16,997 nt of DNA from JAVJPJ01 sp040217295 (GCA_964460185.1 CAYWTM010000075.1:1-16997); one strand, 5' to 3'; shown: positions 1-7,952, counted from the first letter of the stretch. Program-made: numbers and translations. The notes: generated by a model from the sequence alone, not told the origin.

Positions 1-949
1 CCAGCCGGAGCGAATTTTCGAAATGCGCCTCGGTCTCGGTCGGGAAGCCCGCGATGATGTCGGCGCCAAAGGTCATGTCGGGGCGCAGGCGGCGCGCCTG
101 TTCGCAAAACGCGATGGCGTCGTCGCGCAGGTGGCGGCGTTTCATCCGTTTCAGGATCAGGTCGTCGCCATGCTGCAGGGACAGGTGCAGGTGCGGCATC
201 AGGCGATGTTCCGTGGCGATGGCCTGCATCAGGTTGTCATCCGCCTCGATCGAGTCGATCGAGCTGATCCGCAGGCGCGGCAGATCCGGCACCAGTTTCA
301 GGATCCGCATCACCAGGTCGCCAAGGCGCGGCTCGCCGGGCAGATCCGCACCCCACGATGTCAGATCGACACCGGTCAGCACGACCTCGTTATAGCCGCG
401 ATCCACGAGGCGCTTGATCTGATCGACCACGACGCCGGCGGGCACGCTGCGCGAATTGCCCCGGCCAAAGGGGATGATGCAAAAGGTGCAGCGGTGATCG
501 CAGCCGTTCTGGACCTGCACATAGGCGCGTGAGCGGGTGCCGAAGCCGTCGATCAGGTGGCCGGCGGTTTCGGTGACCGACATGATGTCGTCGACCTGCA
601 CCTTTTCGGTGTCGCCGATGAAATCGGCGCCGCGCAGGGCGCGCCATGTTTCGGGCTGCATCTTTTCGGTGTTGCCGATCACCCGGTCGACCTCTGCCAT
701 GGCGGCGAAGGTTTCGGGTTCGGTCTGGGCCGCGCAGCCGGTCACGATCAGGGTAGCGTCGGGATGGTCGCGGCGCAGTTTGCGGATTTCCTGCCGCGCC
801 TTGCGCACCGCCTCGGCGGTCACCGCGCAGGTGTTGACCACGACGGTATCGCCCAGCCCGGCGGCGGCGGTCATCTCGCGCATGGCTTCGGTTTCGTAGG
901 CGTTCAGGCGGCAACCGAGCGTGTGAAAGACGGGGGCCCTGGCGTCCAT
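1..949 (-). CDS. mtaB: tRNA (N6-L-threonylcarbamoyladenosine(37)-C2)-methylthiotransferase, 3' end outside window
   Basis: Radical-SAM enzyme of the MiaB/MtaB methylthiotransferase family, which adds a methylthio group to t6A37 of tRNAs decoding ANN codons, in the cytoplasm. The reading frame opens MDARAPVFHTLGCRLNAYE and runs off the left edge after 316 codons, about three quarters of the usual length near 420. The N-terminal UPF0004 domain carries the three cysteines for the auxiliary 4Fe-4S cluster (C13, C41, C72). The radical-SAM CxxxCxxC motif is C150-x3-C154-x2-C157 within QNGCDHRCTFCIIPFGRG. HTLGCRLNAYE with CAVT favours MtaB over MiaB. The ATG shares one base with the dapF stop (TGATG), so the two genes are probably translationally coupled. 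Confidence 0.93.
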   Translation of the reverse strand, partial: MDARAPVFHTLGCRLNAYETEAMREMTAAAGLGDTVVVNTCAVTAEAVRKARQEIRKLRRDHPDATLIVTGCAAQTEPETFAAMAEVDRVIGNTEKMQPETWRALRGADFIGDTEKVQVDDIMSVTETAGHLIDGFGTRSRAYVQVQNGCDHRCTFCIIPFGRGNSRSVPAGVVVDQIKRLVDRGYNEVVLTGVDLTSWGADLPGEPRLGDLVMRILKLVPDLPRLRISSIDSIEADDNLMQAIATEHRLMPHLHLSLQHGDDLILKRMKRRHLRDDAIAFCEQARRLRPDMTFGADIIAGFPTETEAHFENSLRL

Positions 950-1788
950 CAGCCAAGGCCCTGCAGGAAAGCGGGGGTCAGCGTGGCGGAAAACACGTGG
1001 GCGGTGGGGCCGGTCATCCAGACGCCATCGTCGCGCCAGTCGATCAAGATGTCGCCGCCATCCAGCGTGATGCGCACCTTGCGCCCGGTCAGCCCGCGCC
1101 GCGCCGCCGCCACGGCCACGGCGCACGAAGAGGAGCCCGAGGCCAGCGTGATCCCCGTGCCGCGTTCCCACACGCGCATACGCAGGTGATCGCGCCCGAC
1201 CAGATGGGCGAATTGCACGTTGGTGCGTTGCGGGAACAAGGCATGATGTTCCATCCGCGGCCCTTCGGCGGCCAGGTCCACCGCCTCGGCATTCTCGACG
1301 AAGAAGGTGCAGTGCGGATTGCCCATGCCGGTGGCGACCGGTTCACCGGTGATCGGCAGATGCAGCGTATCGCAGGCCCCTTTGAGGGGAATGCCGGCCC
1401 AACCGAGTTCGGGCTGGCCCATGTTGACCGAGGTCAGGCCCTCGCCCGCGTCCAGCGCCTGCAACAGCCCACGTTCGGTCCGCAGGGTGACCGTGGTCTT
1501 GCCGGTCCGGGTCATCTCGTGCCGGGCGACGCAGCGCGTGGCGTTTCCGCAAGCGGCGGAAAGCGAGCCATCGGCATTGTAGAAGGTCAGGCGCAGATCG
1601 GCGGTGTCATCGGGTTCCACCACGGCCAACTGGTCGAACCCGACCCCGCGGTGCCGGTCGGCCAGCGCCTGCGCCAGGGCAGCGCTCATCGACACGGGCT
1701 GCACGCGCGCGTCAATGACGACAAAATCGTTGCCGAGCCCATGCATTTTCATGAAGGGAAGGCCGGAATGGGGCGTCGAGCTGGACAT
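949..1788 (-). CDS. dapF: diaminopimelate epimerase
   Basis: Interconverts LL- and meso-diaminopimelate in lysine and peptidoglycan synthesis, in the cytoplasm. The 279 residues are a normal family length. Family landmarks are MHGLGNDFVVID (15-26), NADGS (71-75) and AACGNATRC (79-86) with the first catalytic cysteine C80, then GNPHC (156-160) and WERGTGITLASGSSSCA (207-223). In most family members the last motif is ACGSGACA or ACGTGACA, with the second catalytic cysteine at its second position. Here that residue is S217, and only the later C222 is kept. The ATG at 1788 has no strong Shine-Dalgarno; an internal ATG at codon 13 is possible, but the chosen start keeps the whole first motif comfortably internal. 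It is transcribed away from the tRNA-Lys gene and leads mtaB. The family call is firm; full activity with Ser217 is not shown. Confidence 0.93.
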   Translation of the reverse strand: MSSSTPHSGLPFMKMHGLGNDFVVIDARVQPVSMSAALAQALADRHRGVGFDQLAVVEPDDTADLRLTFYNADGSLSAACGNATRCVARHEMTRTGKTTVTLRTERGLLQALDAGEGLTSVNMGQPELGWAGIPLKGACDTLHLPITGEPVATGMGNPHCTFFVENAEAVDLAAEGPRMEHHALFPQRTNVQFAHLVGRDHLRMRVWERGTGITLASGSSSCAVAVAAARRGLTGRKVRITLDGGDILIDWRDDGVWMTGPTAHVFSATLTPAFLQGLG

Positions 1789-1844
1789 GCGCGGGCATAT
1801 AGACCCGATGCGACACTAATGAAATCCCCCGTCCGGATTTTCGC

Positions 1845-1873
1845 TTGACGAGTCTCGGACCCCCTCTTAGGTA
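1845..1873 (+). promoter_or_regulatory. promoter of the tRNA-Lys gene
   Basis: A -35 hexamer TTGACG (1845-1850), a 17-bp spacer and a -10 hexamer TAGGTA (1868-1873) lie directly upstream of the tRNA. The predicted start near 1880 is about 7 nt before the mature tRNA 5' end. Spacing and near-consensus -35 fit a housekeeping-sigma promoter. Confidence 0.72.
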
Positions 1874-1886
1874 GGCGCCTCTGAGT

Positions 1887-1962
1887 GGGCCCGTAGCTCA
1901 GTTGGTAGAGCAGTTGACTTTTAATCAATTGGTCACAGGTTCGAATCCTGTCGGGCTCACCA
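1887..1962 (+). tRNA. tRNA-Lys (anticodon UUU)
   Basis: A 76-nt cloverleaf can be drawn by eye. The acceptor stem is GGGCCCG (1887-1893) pairing with CGGGCTC (1952-1958), with one G-U pair, followed by A73 and an encoded CCA ending at 1962. The D arm is GCTCAGTTGGTAGAGC. The anticodon loop is CTTTTAA (1918-1924) with TTT at 1920-1922. The T arm contains GGTTCGAATCC. A run of five T (1963-1967) follows at once and may help end transcription. Confidence 0.97.
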
Positions 1963-2466
1963 TTTTTCCAAACATAAACAAACCATTGAAGATTGCCGGT
2001 CGCGCCGGTCGCGCGGCGACGTGGCTCCGGCGGGTTGATGAAAGACAATACCGGTTGACCGGGTTTGTCTGCTTGGCGCTCAACACGGGCTTGAAAATCC
2101 AACGTTTCAAGGCCGCGAGGGCCAGCCGGGAACGATCCTGCAGGTCGGGTGGCGATGCCGGAACCAATGGTCAGCCGCCACAGTGAAGAGCGGGCGGCGC
2201 GGAAAACTGCAGCGGCGATTCTGATGCACGTGCAATGGTGGAAAGTCCGCTCCTGCGATCAGGGTCGGGCAGCAGCGGCCGACGGATGGGGATGCGGCAC
2301 GGCGGATGAGCCATGCCCTGGCGCTCAATCAGCGAACGCGCGTTGCGTGTCGCACATTTCAGAAGGGCAACAGCCTGGTTTGCCGTGAGCCCGCAGCCCG
2401 CATCGGGTGTAGCGGTATCCGTGATTCAGGATGTTGAACTGCCGCGCCGCAACCTATGCGGTCCCT
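1963..2466. other. gene-poor spacer after tRNA-Lys
   Basis: About 500 bp between the tRNA and the 3' end of the convergent flavoprotein operon. I see no reading frame with a recognisable product or a good ribosome-binding site. It holds a 9-bp tandem duplication (GCCGGTCGC at 1995-2003 and 2004-2012) and a short CCGG-TTGA-CCGG hairpin near 2052-2063, too weak for a firm terminator call. No repeat of the tRNA 3' end and no integrase was found. It may hold decayed sequence. Confidence 0.5.
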
Positions 2467-2814
2467 TTATTGCAAAATGGCCGTACATGGCTGCGGACTG
2501 CTGAGATAGTCGCTCCCCAGGCCGCCCGACACGAAGATGTTTTCGCCGGGGGCGACGGGCCCCTCGAGCACGAACTCTCCTGACCGGCGCACGAACCGAA
2601 CCGTCCATGCTATGACCTGACCTGGCTCCAGGGTCTGCGACGTGGAGTTGTTCAAAACGACATCGTAGCCGGACGTCACGCATTCAATCTCGATACCGGG
2701 TTGTGCAGCGGCCATATCCTGCGCCCAGCAGACGGCGCCCACGACAACAAGCCCCACCCCCACGACCCAGGGCGAGGCCGCTGCTGTCTGGCCTATGGTG
2801 GTCGAGGGTCTCAT
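2467..2814 (-). CDS. small exported or membrane-anchored protein of unknown function
   Basis: 115 residues. A hydrophobic stretch at about 16-32 (WVVGVGLVVVGAVCWAQ) looks like a signal peptide or N-terminal anchor; the VGAVC context is not a convincing lipobox. The remaining 80 residues look beta-rich, with motifs such as EPGQVIAWTVRF and APGENIFVSG typical of small Ig-like folds, and two cysteines (C45, C110) that could form a disulfide. The start ATG overlaps the cytochrome gene stop by four bases (ATGA), so it is the last gene of that operon. I do not recognise the family. From position and export signal it could be an accessory or anchoring subunit of the flavoprotein-cytochrome system, which is inference. 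Confidence 0.72.
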   Translation of the reverse strand: MRPSTTIGQTAAASPWVVGVGLVVVGAVCWAQDMAAAQPGIEIECVTSGYDVVLNNSTSQTLEPGQVIAWTVRFVRRSGEFVLEGPVAPGENIFVSGGLGSDYLSSPQPCTAILQ

Positions 2815-3578
2815 TCCCGAGGCTCGATCACGATGCGCGAGAGGGTGCCGACGTCCGGCACGAGTTCCGCGTCGCCTGCGGGGGCGCCGCTGCGCTCAAG
2901 CATAAGCGCGATGATGTCCACATAAGTCTGATCGTCCATGTATCCCGGGTTGCTTTGCGGCATGGTGGACCGGGTGTATTCGTACAGCGTGGCCAGTGAG
3001 CGCCCATCCCAGACCCGGATGAACCTGTATCGAGAAAGCGCCGGGGCCGGACGCATGTCCGGATCGTCCGGTGCCCCGTTCAACATGCGCCCATGGCAAA
3101 GACCGCAGGGGCCCAGGTAGGCGGCGGCTCCACGCTCTGCCTGCTCTTGGGTATAGACCCCGTCCCAGATGCTCACGGCTTCGGCCGTTCCACCGAGGCT
3201 GTCGAGGATCGTGGCCACCTCGTCCGGATCGGCGGCGGGATAGTTGTTTTCCCATGCGCCGCGCAGATACGTGGCGAGCGCCGCGATATCCCCGGTTTCG
3301 AGGGTCGGAAACGCCGGCATGTTGCCCCGCCCTTCGTGGATATTCGCGACAACGCGGCCAAGATCGGCGACGATCGGATTTCCCGAAAGCGCGGGAAAGG
3401 TTGGCGGGTCGCCGAGGCCCGTCGCATCGTGACAGAGCGCGCAGTTCTGATCGTAGAGCGCCATGCCCCGATCATGGAGATCGTCCTGCGCCTGGGCCTG
3501 GGCCGGAACTGTGGCCGCCAGAAGCCCGACCACGACGGCAAACCTCCGCAGCCGAGTGGACCCGTTGATTGTCCTCAT
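2811..3578 (-). CDS. exported dihaem cytochrome c
   Basis: A periplasmic electron carrier of 255 residues with two class I cytochrome c domains. An N-terminal signal peptide (RRFAVVVGLLAATVPAQAQA) leads to the first haem motif C46-x2-C49-H50 with likely methionine ligand M87 (GNMPAFP). The second is C158-x2-C161-H162 with likely ligand M206 (STMPQSNPG). The second domain resembles cytochrome subunits of periplasmic dehydrogenases. I place the start at the ATG sharing one base with the upstream stop (TGATG); a GTG three codons earlier is also open. It sits between the beta-sandwich protein and the small exported protein, so it is probably the redox partner of the Tat flavoprotein. Direction of electron flow cannot be told from sequence. 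Confidence 0.9.
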   Translation of the reverse strand: MRTINGSTRLRRFAVVVGLLAATVPAQAQAQDDLHDRGMALYDQNCALCHDATGLGDPPTFPALSGNPIVADLGRVVANIHEGRGNMPAFPTLETGDIAALATYLRGAWENNYPAADPDEVATILDSLGGTAEAVSIWDGVYTQEQAERGAAAYLGPCGLCHGRMLNGAPDDPDMRPAPALSRYRFIRVWDGRSLATLYEYTRSTMPQSNPGYMDDQTYVDIIALMLERSGAPAGDAELVPDVGTLSRIVIEPRE

Positions 3579-4540
3579 CAGCCCCACATCATCCCCTCCG
3601 TAAGCCCAGTGTCCGGCTCAAGCACCACGTCCAGAACCTCTTCGGTTTCGATCACGCAGTCTGTCTGGAACGGAATGTAGGTTCCGCCCGATACGAAAAC
3701 GCGATGGCGGCCCCGGGGCACTGCAAGAACCGCCTTGCCATCGGTCCCGGTGCGGGCAAGGAACGGCCCCGCGACCACCTTCAGGCCCGACAGGGGTTCG
3801 CCCGTCCCGGCATCGGCCGCCGAGACCCGCAAGACGGCATCGGCAGGCGGCGCGGTATGCAAGCTGAAGCCGCGTCGCCCCGTCTCGTGCGGCAGGTCCG
3901 CATCCGGTGCCGCGACCACGGCTTCGAGTCTGGACAGGCCGACCTCGTCCGGCGCGGTGATCTCGAGCGTTGCGTAAAAAAGCCCCTCGGTTCCGGCCCA
4001 TGCCGTGTTGCCGGTGACAGAGCTGGCGCACGCCGTGCCCGCCGTATCGAAGACCGTGACCTCCCAACCGCTGGAACAGCAGTCCGACAGGCATCGTGCG
4101 CCGACCTTGATCGTGAAGACCTCGCCGGGTGCAACAGCTTGCGGCACGTCCCAGACCACCGGGGCGATGAGATGCGCGACCACCGCAGTCCGAATTTCGG
4201 CCTCGGCGGCAGGATAAGAGACGGCGTCGACGGTCAGCGGCGCAAGGTGCGCGTGCAGACGGACTTCGCACGCGTTGCCCGGAGCCGTGATCGTGACCTC
4301 GTCGGTGACAAAGCGATGCGCGTCGCCGTCCGCACCGGGGCCAAGCCGCGCGGTTCGAACAGTTGCGCCATCGTGGTCCACGATCTCCACCTCGATACCG
4401 CTGAGGTCGCAGGGCGGATCGGCTGTCACCTCGACACGCAATGGGATCGCGGAACCCGCATCGACCGTGTCGGGAAGCCCTTGGACAAGGCAAGTCCGAC
4501 GCCCCTCCTGAACAGTCATGTCCTTCATTGGTTCGTCCAT
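3578..4540 (-). CDS. cysteine-rich multi-domain beta-sandwich protein, unknown function
   Basis: 320 residues from the ATG at 4540. Three beta-sandwich segments can be read: an Ig-like stretch at about 20-100 (AGSAIPLRVEVTA), a second at about 128-228 (APGEVFTIKVGARC), and a third at about 235-312 resembling a carboxypeptidase-regulatory or PEGA-like domain (GEPLSGLKVVAGPF, GRHRVFVSGG). Eight cysteines (C17, C44, C91, C150, C154, C155, C171, C295) are unusual; three cluster as CLSDCC. No signal peptide is visible, although both flanking genes encode exported proteins. The start is uncertain: a TTG at 4600, directly after the flavoprotein stop, adds 20 residues that still give no signal peptide, and ATGs at 4528 and 4519 are alternatives. 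I do not recognise the family; an accessory or structural subunit of the flavoprotein complex is the simplest inference. Confidence 0.78.
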   Translation of the reverse strand: MDEPMKDMTVQEGRRTCLVQGLPDTVDAGSAIPLRVEVTADPPCDLSGIEVEIVDHDGATVRTARLGPGADGDAHRFVTDEVTITAPGNACEVRLHAHLAPLTVDAVSYPAAEAEIRTAVVAHLIAPVVWDVPQAVAPGEVFTIKVGARCLSDCCSSGWEVTVFDTAGTACASSVTGNTAWAGTEGLFYATLEITAPDEVGLSRLEAVVAAPDADLPHETGRRGFSLHTAPPADAVLRVSAADAGTGEPLSGLKVVAGPFLARTGTDGKAVLAVPRGRHRVFVSGGTYIPFQTDCVIETEEVLDVVLEPDTGLTEGMMWG

Positions 4541-4600
4541 TTCAAATTCGCGGAAACCGCCGGCCGGCCGCCGCAACGGACGCCCGGCCGTATCGGTCAA

Positions 4601-6685
4601 TCAGGCGTTGGCCGCGTTTGCGCCGGCGATGAAGCCCTGCACATGCCCTTTGCCCAGACCATGCTTGTTGAAACCTCCGACCGCCTCGCCGCCTGCGAAG
4701 AGGCCCGGGATCGGGTTCCCCCAAAGATCGATCACCTGCATGTTCCCGTCCGTGCGCAACCCGCCGTAGGAGTCGTGCCAGATCACCATGATCGACAACG
4801 CGTAGAAGGGCGGCGTCATGAGCTTGAACATCGGCGCCTCGACATGGCGTTCGAACTCGGGGTCCTCGCCGGCGTCGACATAGCCGTTCCAGGTGTCGAC
4901 CGTTTCGGACAGGAACCTCAGCGGCATGCGCTGATGGGTATGGCCCCGGTAGATCGCACCCGCGAGCCCCTCGATCGTGTCGGCGGAGAAAAAGTAGCCG
5001 TTGGTGCGCGACACGTATGGCTCCCGCAATTCCCAGCCGGACCGTTCGATGGCGTCACTGTCCATGATCGCCCAGATCGGTCCCGGCAGGTAATCCGGCG
5101 CCTCCGAGCCTTCGTTGATGGCAAGCGCGGCGTCGAGACCGTGATCATAGTCGTACATCTCCCGGACCCATTCATGGCGACAGTTGCGCCAATCGGTCGG
5201 AACATGGTCGAGCCCGCCGTTCGGTTGGCCGCGGCTTGGTCCACCGGGATACCGGGAATTCGCCGGCCGGACCGGCAGCCTCACCTCGTTGAAAAAGCGC
5301 CTGCCAACCTGGTTGACGACCATGAATTCCTCGAAGCCCGCATTGCCGACCTCAAGCCCCGCCGAGCCGCGGAAATTATAGGTCGGATGACCGGGCATCA
5401 TCGCCGTGTAGGCATCAGGCGTGCCAAGCCGCGTGTCGATGTGGAAGGTCGTCGGGTAGGACAGGTTCTGCTGCATGCCGGCCATGTTCGCGCCGATCTT
5501 CATCCCCGCTATGATGCCGCTGGCGTCCTGCGCGCCATCGCCCAGAAGCGCCTTGCCGGAGGTTGTCCACGCGGGTTCTTTCATGGCCGGGTAGAACATC
5601 TGCCGGAACTCGGGGTTGCCGGCATGCCCCCCGCTGGCGATGATCACGGCCTTGTTGGCCTTGATGGTGATCTCTTCGCGGGTCTCGTCGATATTGCCTT
5701 CGGTCCACCAGCTGGTGAGTTGGCGCCGGCTGACCGGGTCATGGCGTGGGCTATGGCTTGCACGCACACCCAGCACGCGACCTGCGAATTGCTCTTCGCG
5801 GATCACCTCTTCGAAGCGGCGGTTGAGGATGAACTGAACGCCCTTCTCGCGTGCCGAAAACTCCAACGGGCGGGCAAGAGCCGTGCCGTTGCGCACGGTT
5901 CCTTCGCTGGCATAGGCCGACGCGTCTTGCATGTTCACGGCGGCAAAGCCGTTGACGCGTTCGGGATCCGCGACACCGGCATCCTCGGCTGAAATCGTGC
6001 CGGCCCTGATGTCGGTGACATCGCCCAGCTTCAGGAAGCAATAGGGCGCCCGCGCACGGCTGACACCGCCGCCGCCATGGGTGCCGTTGATCCGGGTGAA
6101 CCGGACGTAATTGTCCATCATGAACTGCCGCGTTGCAGGGCAATTCTCGGCCCAGGTCCGCATCATGTGGCGGTCGTTGTAGCGATACGGGCTCTGCCCC
6201 TTGGTGTCGACGATCGACCAATCCGTGACGTCGGTGAACAACAACTCGATCGTGTCATCAAGTTCGGCGGGGTCCTCGGTGGGGGCCACGGTGACGTAGC
6301 CCTCGGGGTCGGAGTCTCCGGCCATGTCGCGTTGCTGGATCGGGTCGCCCCCGCCAAGCGACACGAACGCGCCGGAGTGCAGCATCCGTCCGCCAAGGTC
6401 ATAATTCTGGTCGATCACGATGACACTTGCACCAAGGTCCCGCGCCCGGATGGCGGCCGTTATGCCAGCGCAGCCACCGCCGCAGATCACGACATCGGCC
6501 TCGTAGTGCCATTCGGTGTTCCGGGCGGCGCCGGGCATGGATTGGGCCTCGGCGCTGGACGCTGACAATGCCGCGGCGCCGACGCCGGCTGCGGCGCCTG
6601 CGACGAAGAAATCACGGCGGTTCAGACCTTCGCTGTCTGCCGCGGTCTCATCGCGGCGGTCATCGTTTTGGTTTTTGCTGGACAT
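4601..6685 (-). CDS. Tat-exported FAD-dependent oxidoreductase (fumarate reductase/succinate dehydrogenase flavoprotein superfamily)
   Basis: 694 residues. A twin-arginine signal (LNRRDFFVAG, 21-30) precedes a hydrophobic Ala/Gly stretch and a likely cleavage site after SSAEA (about residue 47), so the folded holoenzyme should go to the periplasm. The FAD-binding Rossmann motif follows (ADVVICGGGCAG, 63-74), with a covering region including GRRFFNEVRLPVRP. The C-terminal FAD segment is NPIPGLFAGGEAVGGF, preceded by HDSYGGLRTD (H637), which matches the usual H-x-TMGG stretch of this superfamily. The start is the ATG at 6685 with a strong GGGAGGGGG ribosome site; the frame is open upstream but without support. 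It heads an operon with the beta-sandwich protein, the dihaem cytochrome c and a small exported protein, behind a LysR gene. Family members include fumarate, urocanate and ketosteroid enzymes; the substrate here cannot be assigned. Confidence 0.88.
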   Translation of the reverse strand: MSSKNQNDDRRDETAADSEGLNRRDFFVAGAAAGVGAAALSASSAEAQSMPGAARNTEWHYEADVVICGGGCAGITAAIRARDLGASVIVIDQNYDLGGRMLHSGAFVSLGGGDPIQQRDMAGDSDPEGYVTVAPTEDPAELDDTIELLFTDVTDWSIVDTKGQSPYRYNDRHMMRTWAENCPATRQFMMDNYVRFTRINGTHGGGGVSRARAPYCFLKLGDVTDIRAGTISAEDAGVADPERVNGFAAVNMQDASAYASEGTVRNGTALARPLEFSAREKGVQFILNRRFEEVIREEQFAGRVLGVRASHSPRHDPVSRRQLTSWWTEGNIDETREEITIKANKAVIIASGGHAGNPEFRQMFYPAMKEPAWTTSGKALLGDGAQDASGIIAGMKIGANMAGMQQNLSYPTTFHIDTRLGTPDAYTAMMPGHPTYNFRGSAGLEVGNAGFEEFMVVNQVGRRFFNEVRLPVRPANSRYPGGPSRGQPNGGLDHVPTDWRNCRHEWVREMYDYDHGLDAALAINEGSEAPDYLPGPIWAIMDSDAIERSGWELREPYVSRTNGYFFSADTIEGLAGAIYRGHTHQRMPLRFLSETVDTWNGYVDAGEDPEFERHVEAPMFKLMTPPFYALSIMVIWHDSYGGLRTDGNMQVIDLWGNPIPGLFAGGEAVGGFNKHGLGKGHVQGFIAGANAANA

Positions 6686-6885
6686 GGCGGCCCCCTCCCA
6701 GTTGGGCTTTGGTGAACGACACAGCGAAAAAGTGGCCGGAAGCAGCGCCACGAGGTGTTCAAGCATGTGTCAATCTGCCCGAAGGATCACATCGGCGGGC
6801 GAGTCCGTCCAAGTCAAAGAGTCGCTGACCGCCAGTCATAAAATGCCTGGCTCAATCGCCACGGGCCCGGAATTGGCGCAGCGCC

Positions 6886-7851
6886 TTAATTCGCGGGACT
6901 GTCAACCAGACTGGAAGCGATGGAGTCCAACCGCTGGACGCCGTCGACCTGCTCCGTTGCGAAGGTGTCGAGCACCTGGTCGAGGAAGCCAAGCACGTCG
7001 CGGTCTCTCGATGTCGGTGAATGCGTCGACCTGGTCACGAAATACGCCGTGATCGCAAGGGGTGGATCGACGATCCGGTGGCCCTCCAGATCGCCCCGTT
7101 CGATCATGTCCGAGACAATCTCCCGGCAGAACAGGGCGACGCCGCCTTCTTTCATCAGGATTTGTTTGATCGTGCGCACGGAGCCGACCTCGAAGCGAGG
7201 TTTTGGTTCCAGTCCCAGTTTCCCGGCGACTTTCAGGAACACGCGGGAAATCTGGCGTTTGGCACCATCGAGAACCAGGTCCTGTGCCAGGACTTCGGAC
7301 ATTTTCACCGGTCCGGGTGCAAAGCCCATCCCCGGTCGGCAGACCATCAGGACCGGCTGCCTGAAAACCGGGATGGCAAGACACCCTTCCACGTCGGTCG
7401 CCTCGTGCACGATTGCCCAGTCGACCGTGCCGTTGCGCAGTCTTCGCAAGATGTCGTCCCGTGAGCCCTCCCAAAGGTCGAGATGCACGCCCGGTATCAG
7501 GTCATCTTGCGTCACGACCACCTGCAGGCCGATCGCACTCATCACCGTCGGTGCAAGGCCAAGCGAGATATGGCGCACGTCCTTGTCCGAATACGCCTTC
7601 AACTCGGCGGCGAGGTCATCCACCGCCGACAGAACCGCAACACAGCGTTTGTAGAGCAGGCGGCCACCCTTTGTCGGCACCACGCCCTTGGGCGTTCGGC
7701 AAAAGAGCTTGATCCCGAATTCGTCCTCGAGACTGCGCACCTGCAATCCCAAGGCGGTCTGAGCCACATTCAGCTGCCGCGCCGCGCGGGTGATACTGCC
7801 CGCTTCACAGACGCGAGCATAGTAGACGAGCTGCTTGATCGTGATCTGCAT
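6886..7851 (-). CDS. LysR-family transcriptional regulator (Nac/Cbl-like DNA-binding domain)
   Basis: 321 residues, the usual LysR length. The winged HTH is at about 1-60 (GSITRAARQLNVAQTALGLQ), followed by a linker helix and a substrate-binding domain (about 88-295). The HTH pattern resembles Nac-type members. The start is the ATG at 7851; a GTG two codons upstream is also open. Neither has a strong ribosome site. It lies 200 bp upstream of the flavoprotein gene on the same strand and divergent from the AraC-type gene, so it is the best candidate regulator of the flavoprotein operon. A possible promoter, TTGCCC-N17-AAAAAT on the minus strand with its -10 at 7909-7914, is weak. The inducer is unknown. 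Confidence 0.9.
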   Translation of the reverse strand: MQITIKQLVYYARVCEAGSITRAARQLNVAQTALGLQVRSLEDEFGIKLFCRTPKGVVPTKGGRLLYKRCVAVLSAVDDLAAELKAYSDKDVRHISLGLAPTVMSAIGLQVVVTQDDLIPGVHLDLWEGSRDDILRRLRNGTVDWAIVHEATDVEGCLAIPVFRQPVLMVCRPGMGFAPGPVKMSEVLAQDLVLDGAKRQISRVFLKVAGKLGLEPKPRFEVGSVRTIKQILMKEGGVALFCREIVSDMIERGDLEGHRIVDPPLAITAYFVTRSTHSPTSRDRDVLGFLDQVLDTFATEQVDGVQRLDSIASSLVDSPAN

Positions 7852-7874
7852 AAACACACGCCAATGCGTCCGAC

Positions 7875-7892
7875 TGCATCATGACCGATGCA
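7875..7892. promoter_or_regulatory. inverted repeat upstream of the LysR gene
   Basis: TGCATC-N6-GATGCA, a perfect 6-bp inverted repeat 24 bp before the LysR start codon. Position and symmetry suit an autoregulatory operator, but the match is short and no second copy was found. Confidence 0.35.
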
Positions 7893-7952
7893 TGAATGAC
7901 TCGGGGGTATTTTTGGCCATGCGCCTTGAACGGGCAATGTTTTTTCGCAGAG

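Noticed and set aside
1749..2102. Minus-strand open frame of 117 codons across the tRNA-Lys gene, including the peptide IRTCDQLIKSQLLYQLSYGP
   Set aside because: It is the antisense translation of a tRNA, a well-known spurious protein; it has no ribosome site and overlaps dapF.
2225..2300. GGAAAGTCCG stretch resembling a conserved piece of RNase P RNA
   Set aside because: Only about 10 nt match; the rest of the expected conserved core, including the closing helix, is absent.
3569..5992. Very long plus-strand open frame (807 codons) opposite the flavoprotein operon
   Set aside because: It is a GC-rich shadow. The opposite strand has Tat, FAD and haem motifs in tightly coupled genes, while this frame is rich in Arg/His/Gly with no recognisable domain.
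6686..6885. Perfect -35 hexamer TTGACA on the minus strand before the flavoprotein gene
   Set aside because: No acceptable -10 hexamer lies 16-18 bp downstream, so I do not call a promoter although one is expected in this gap.
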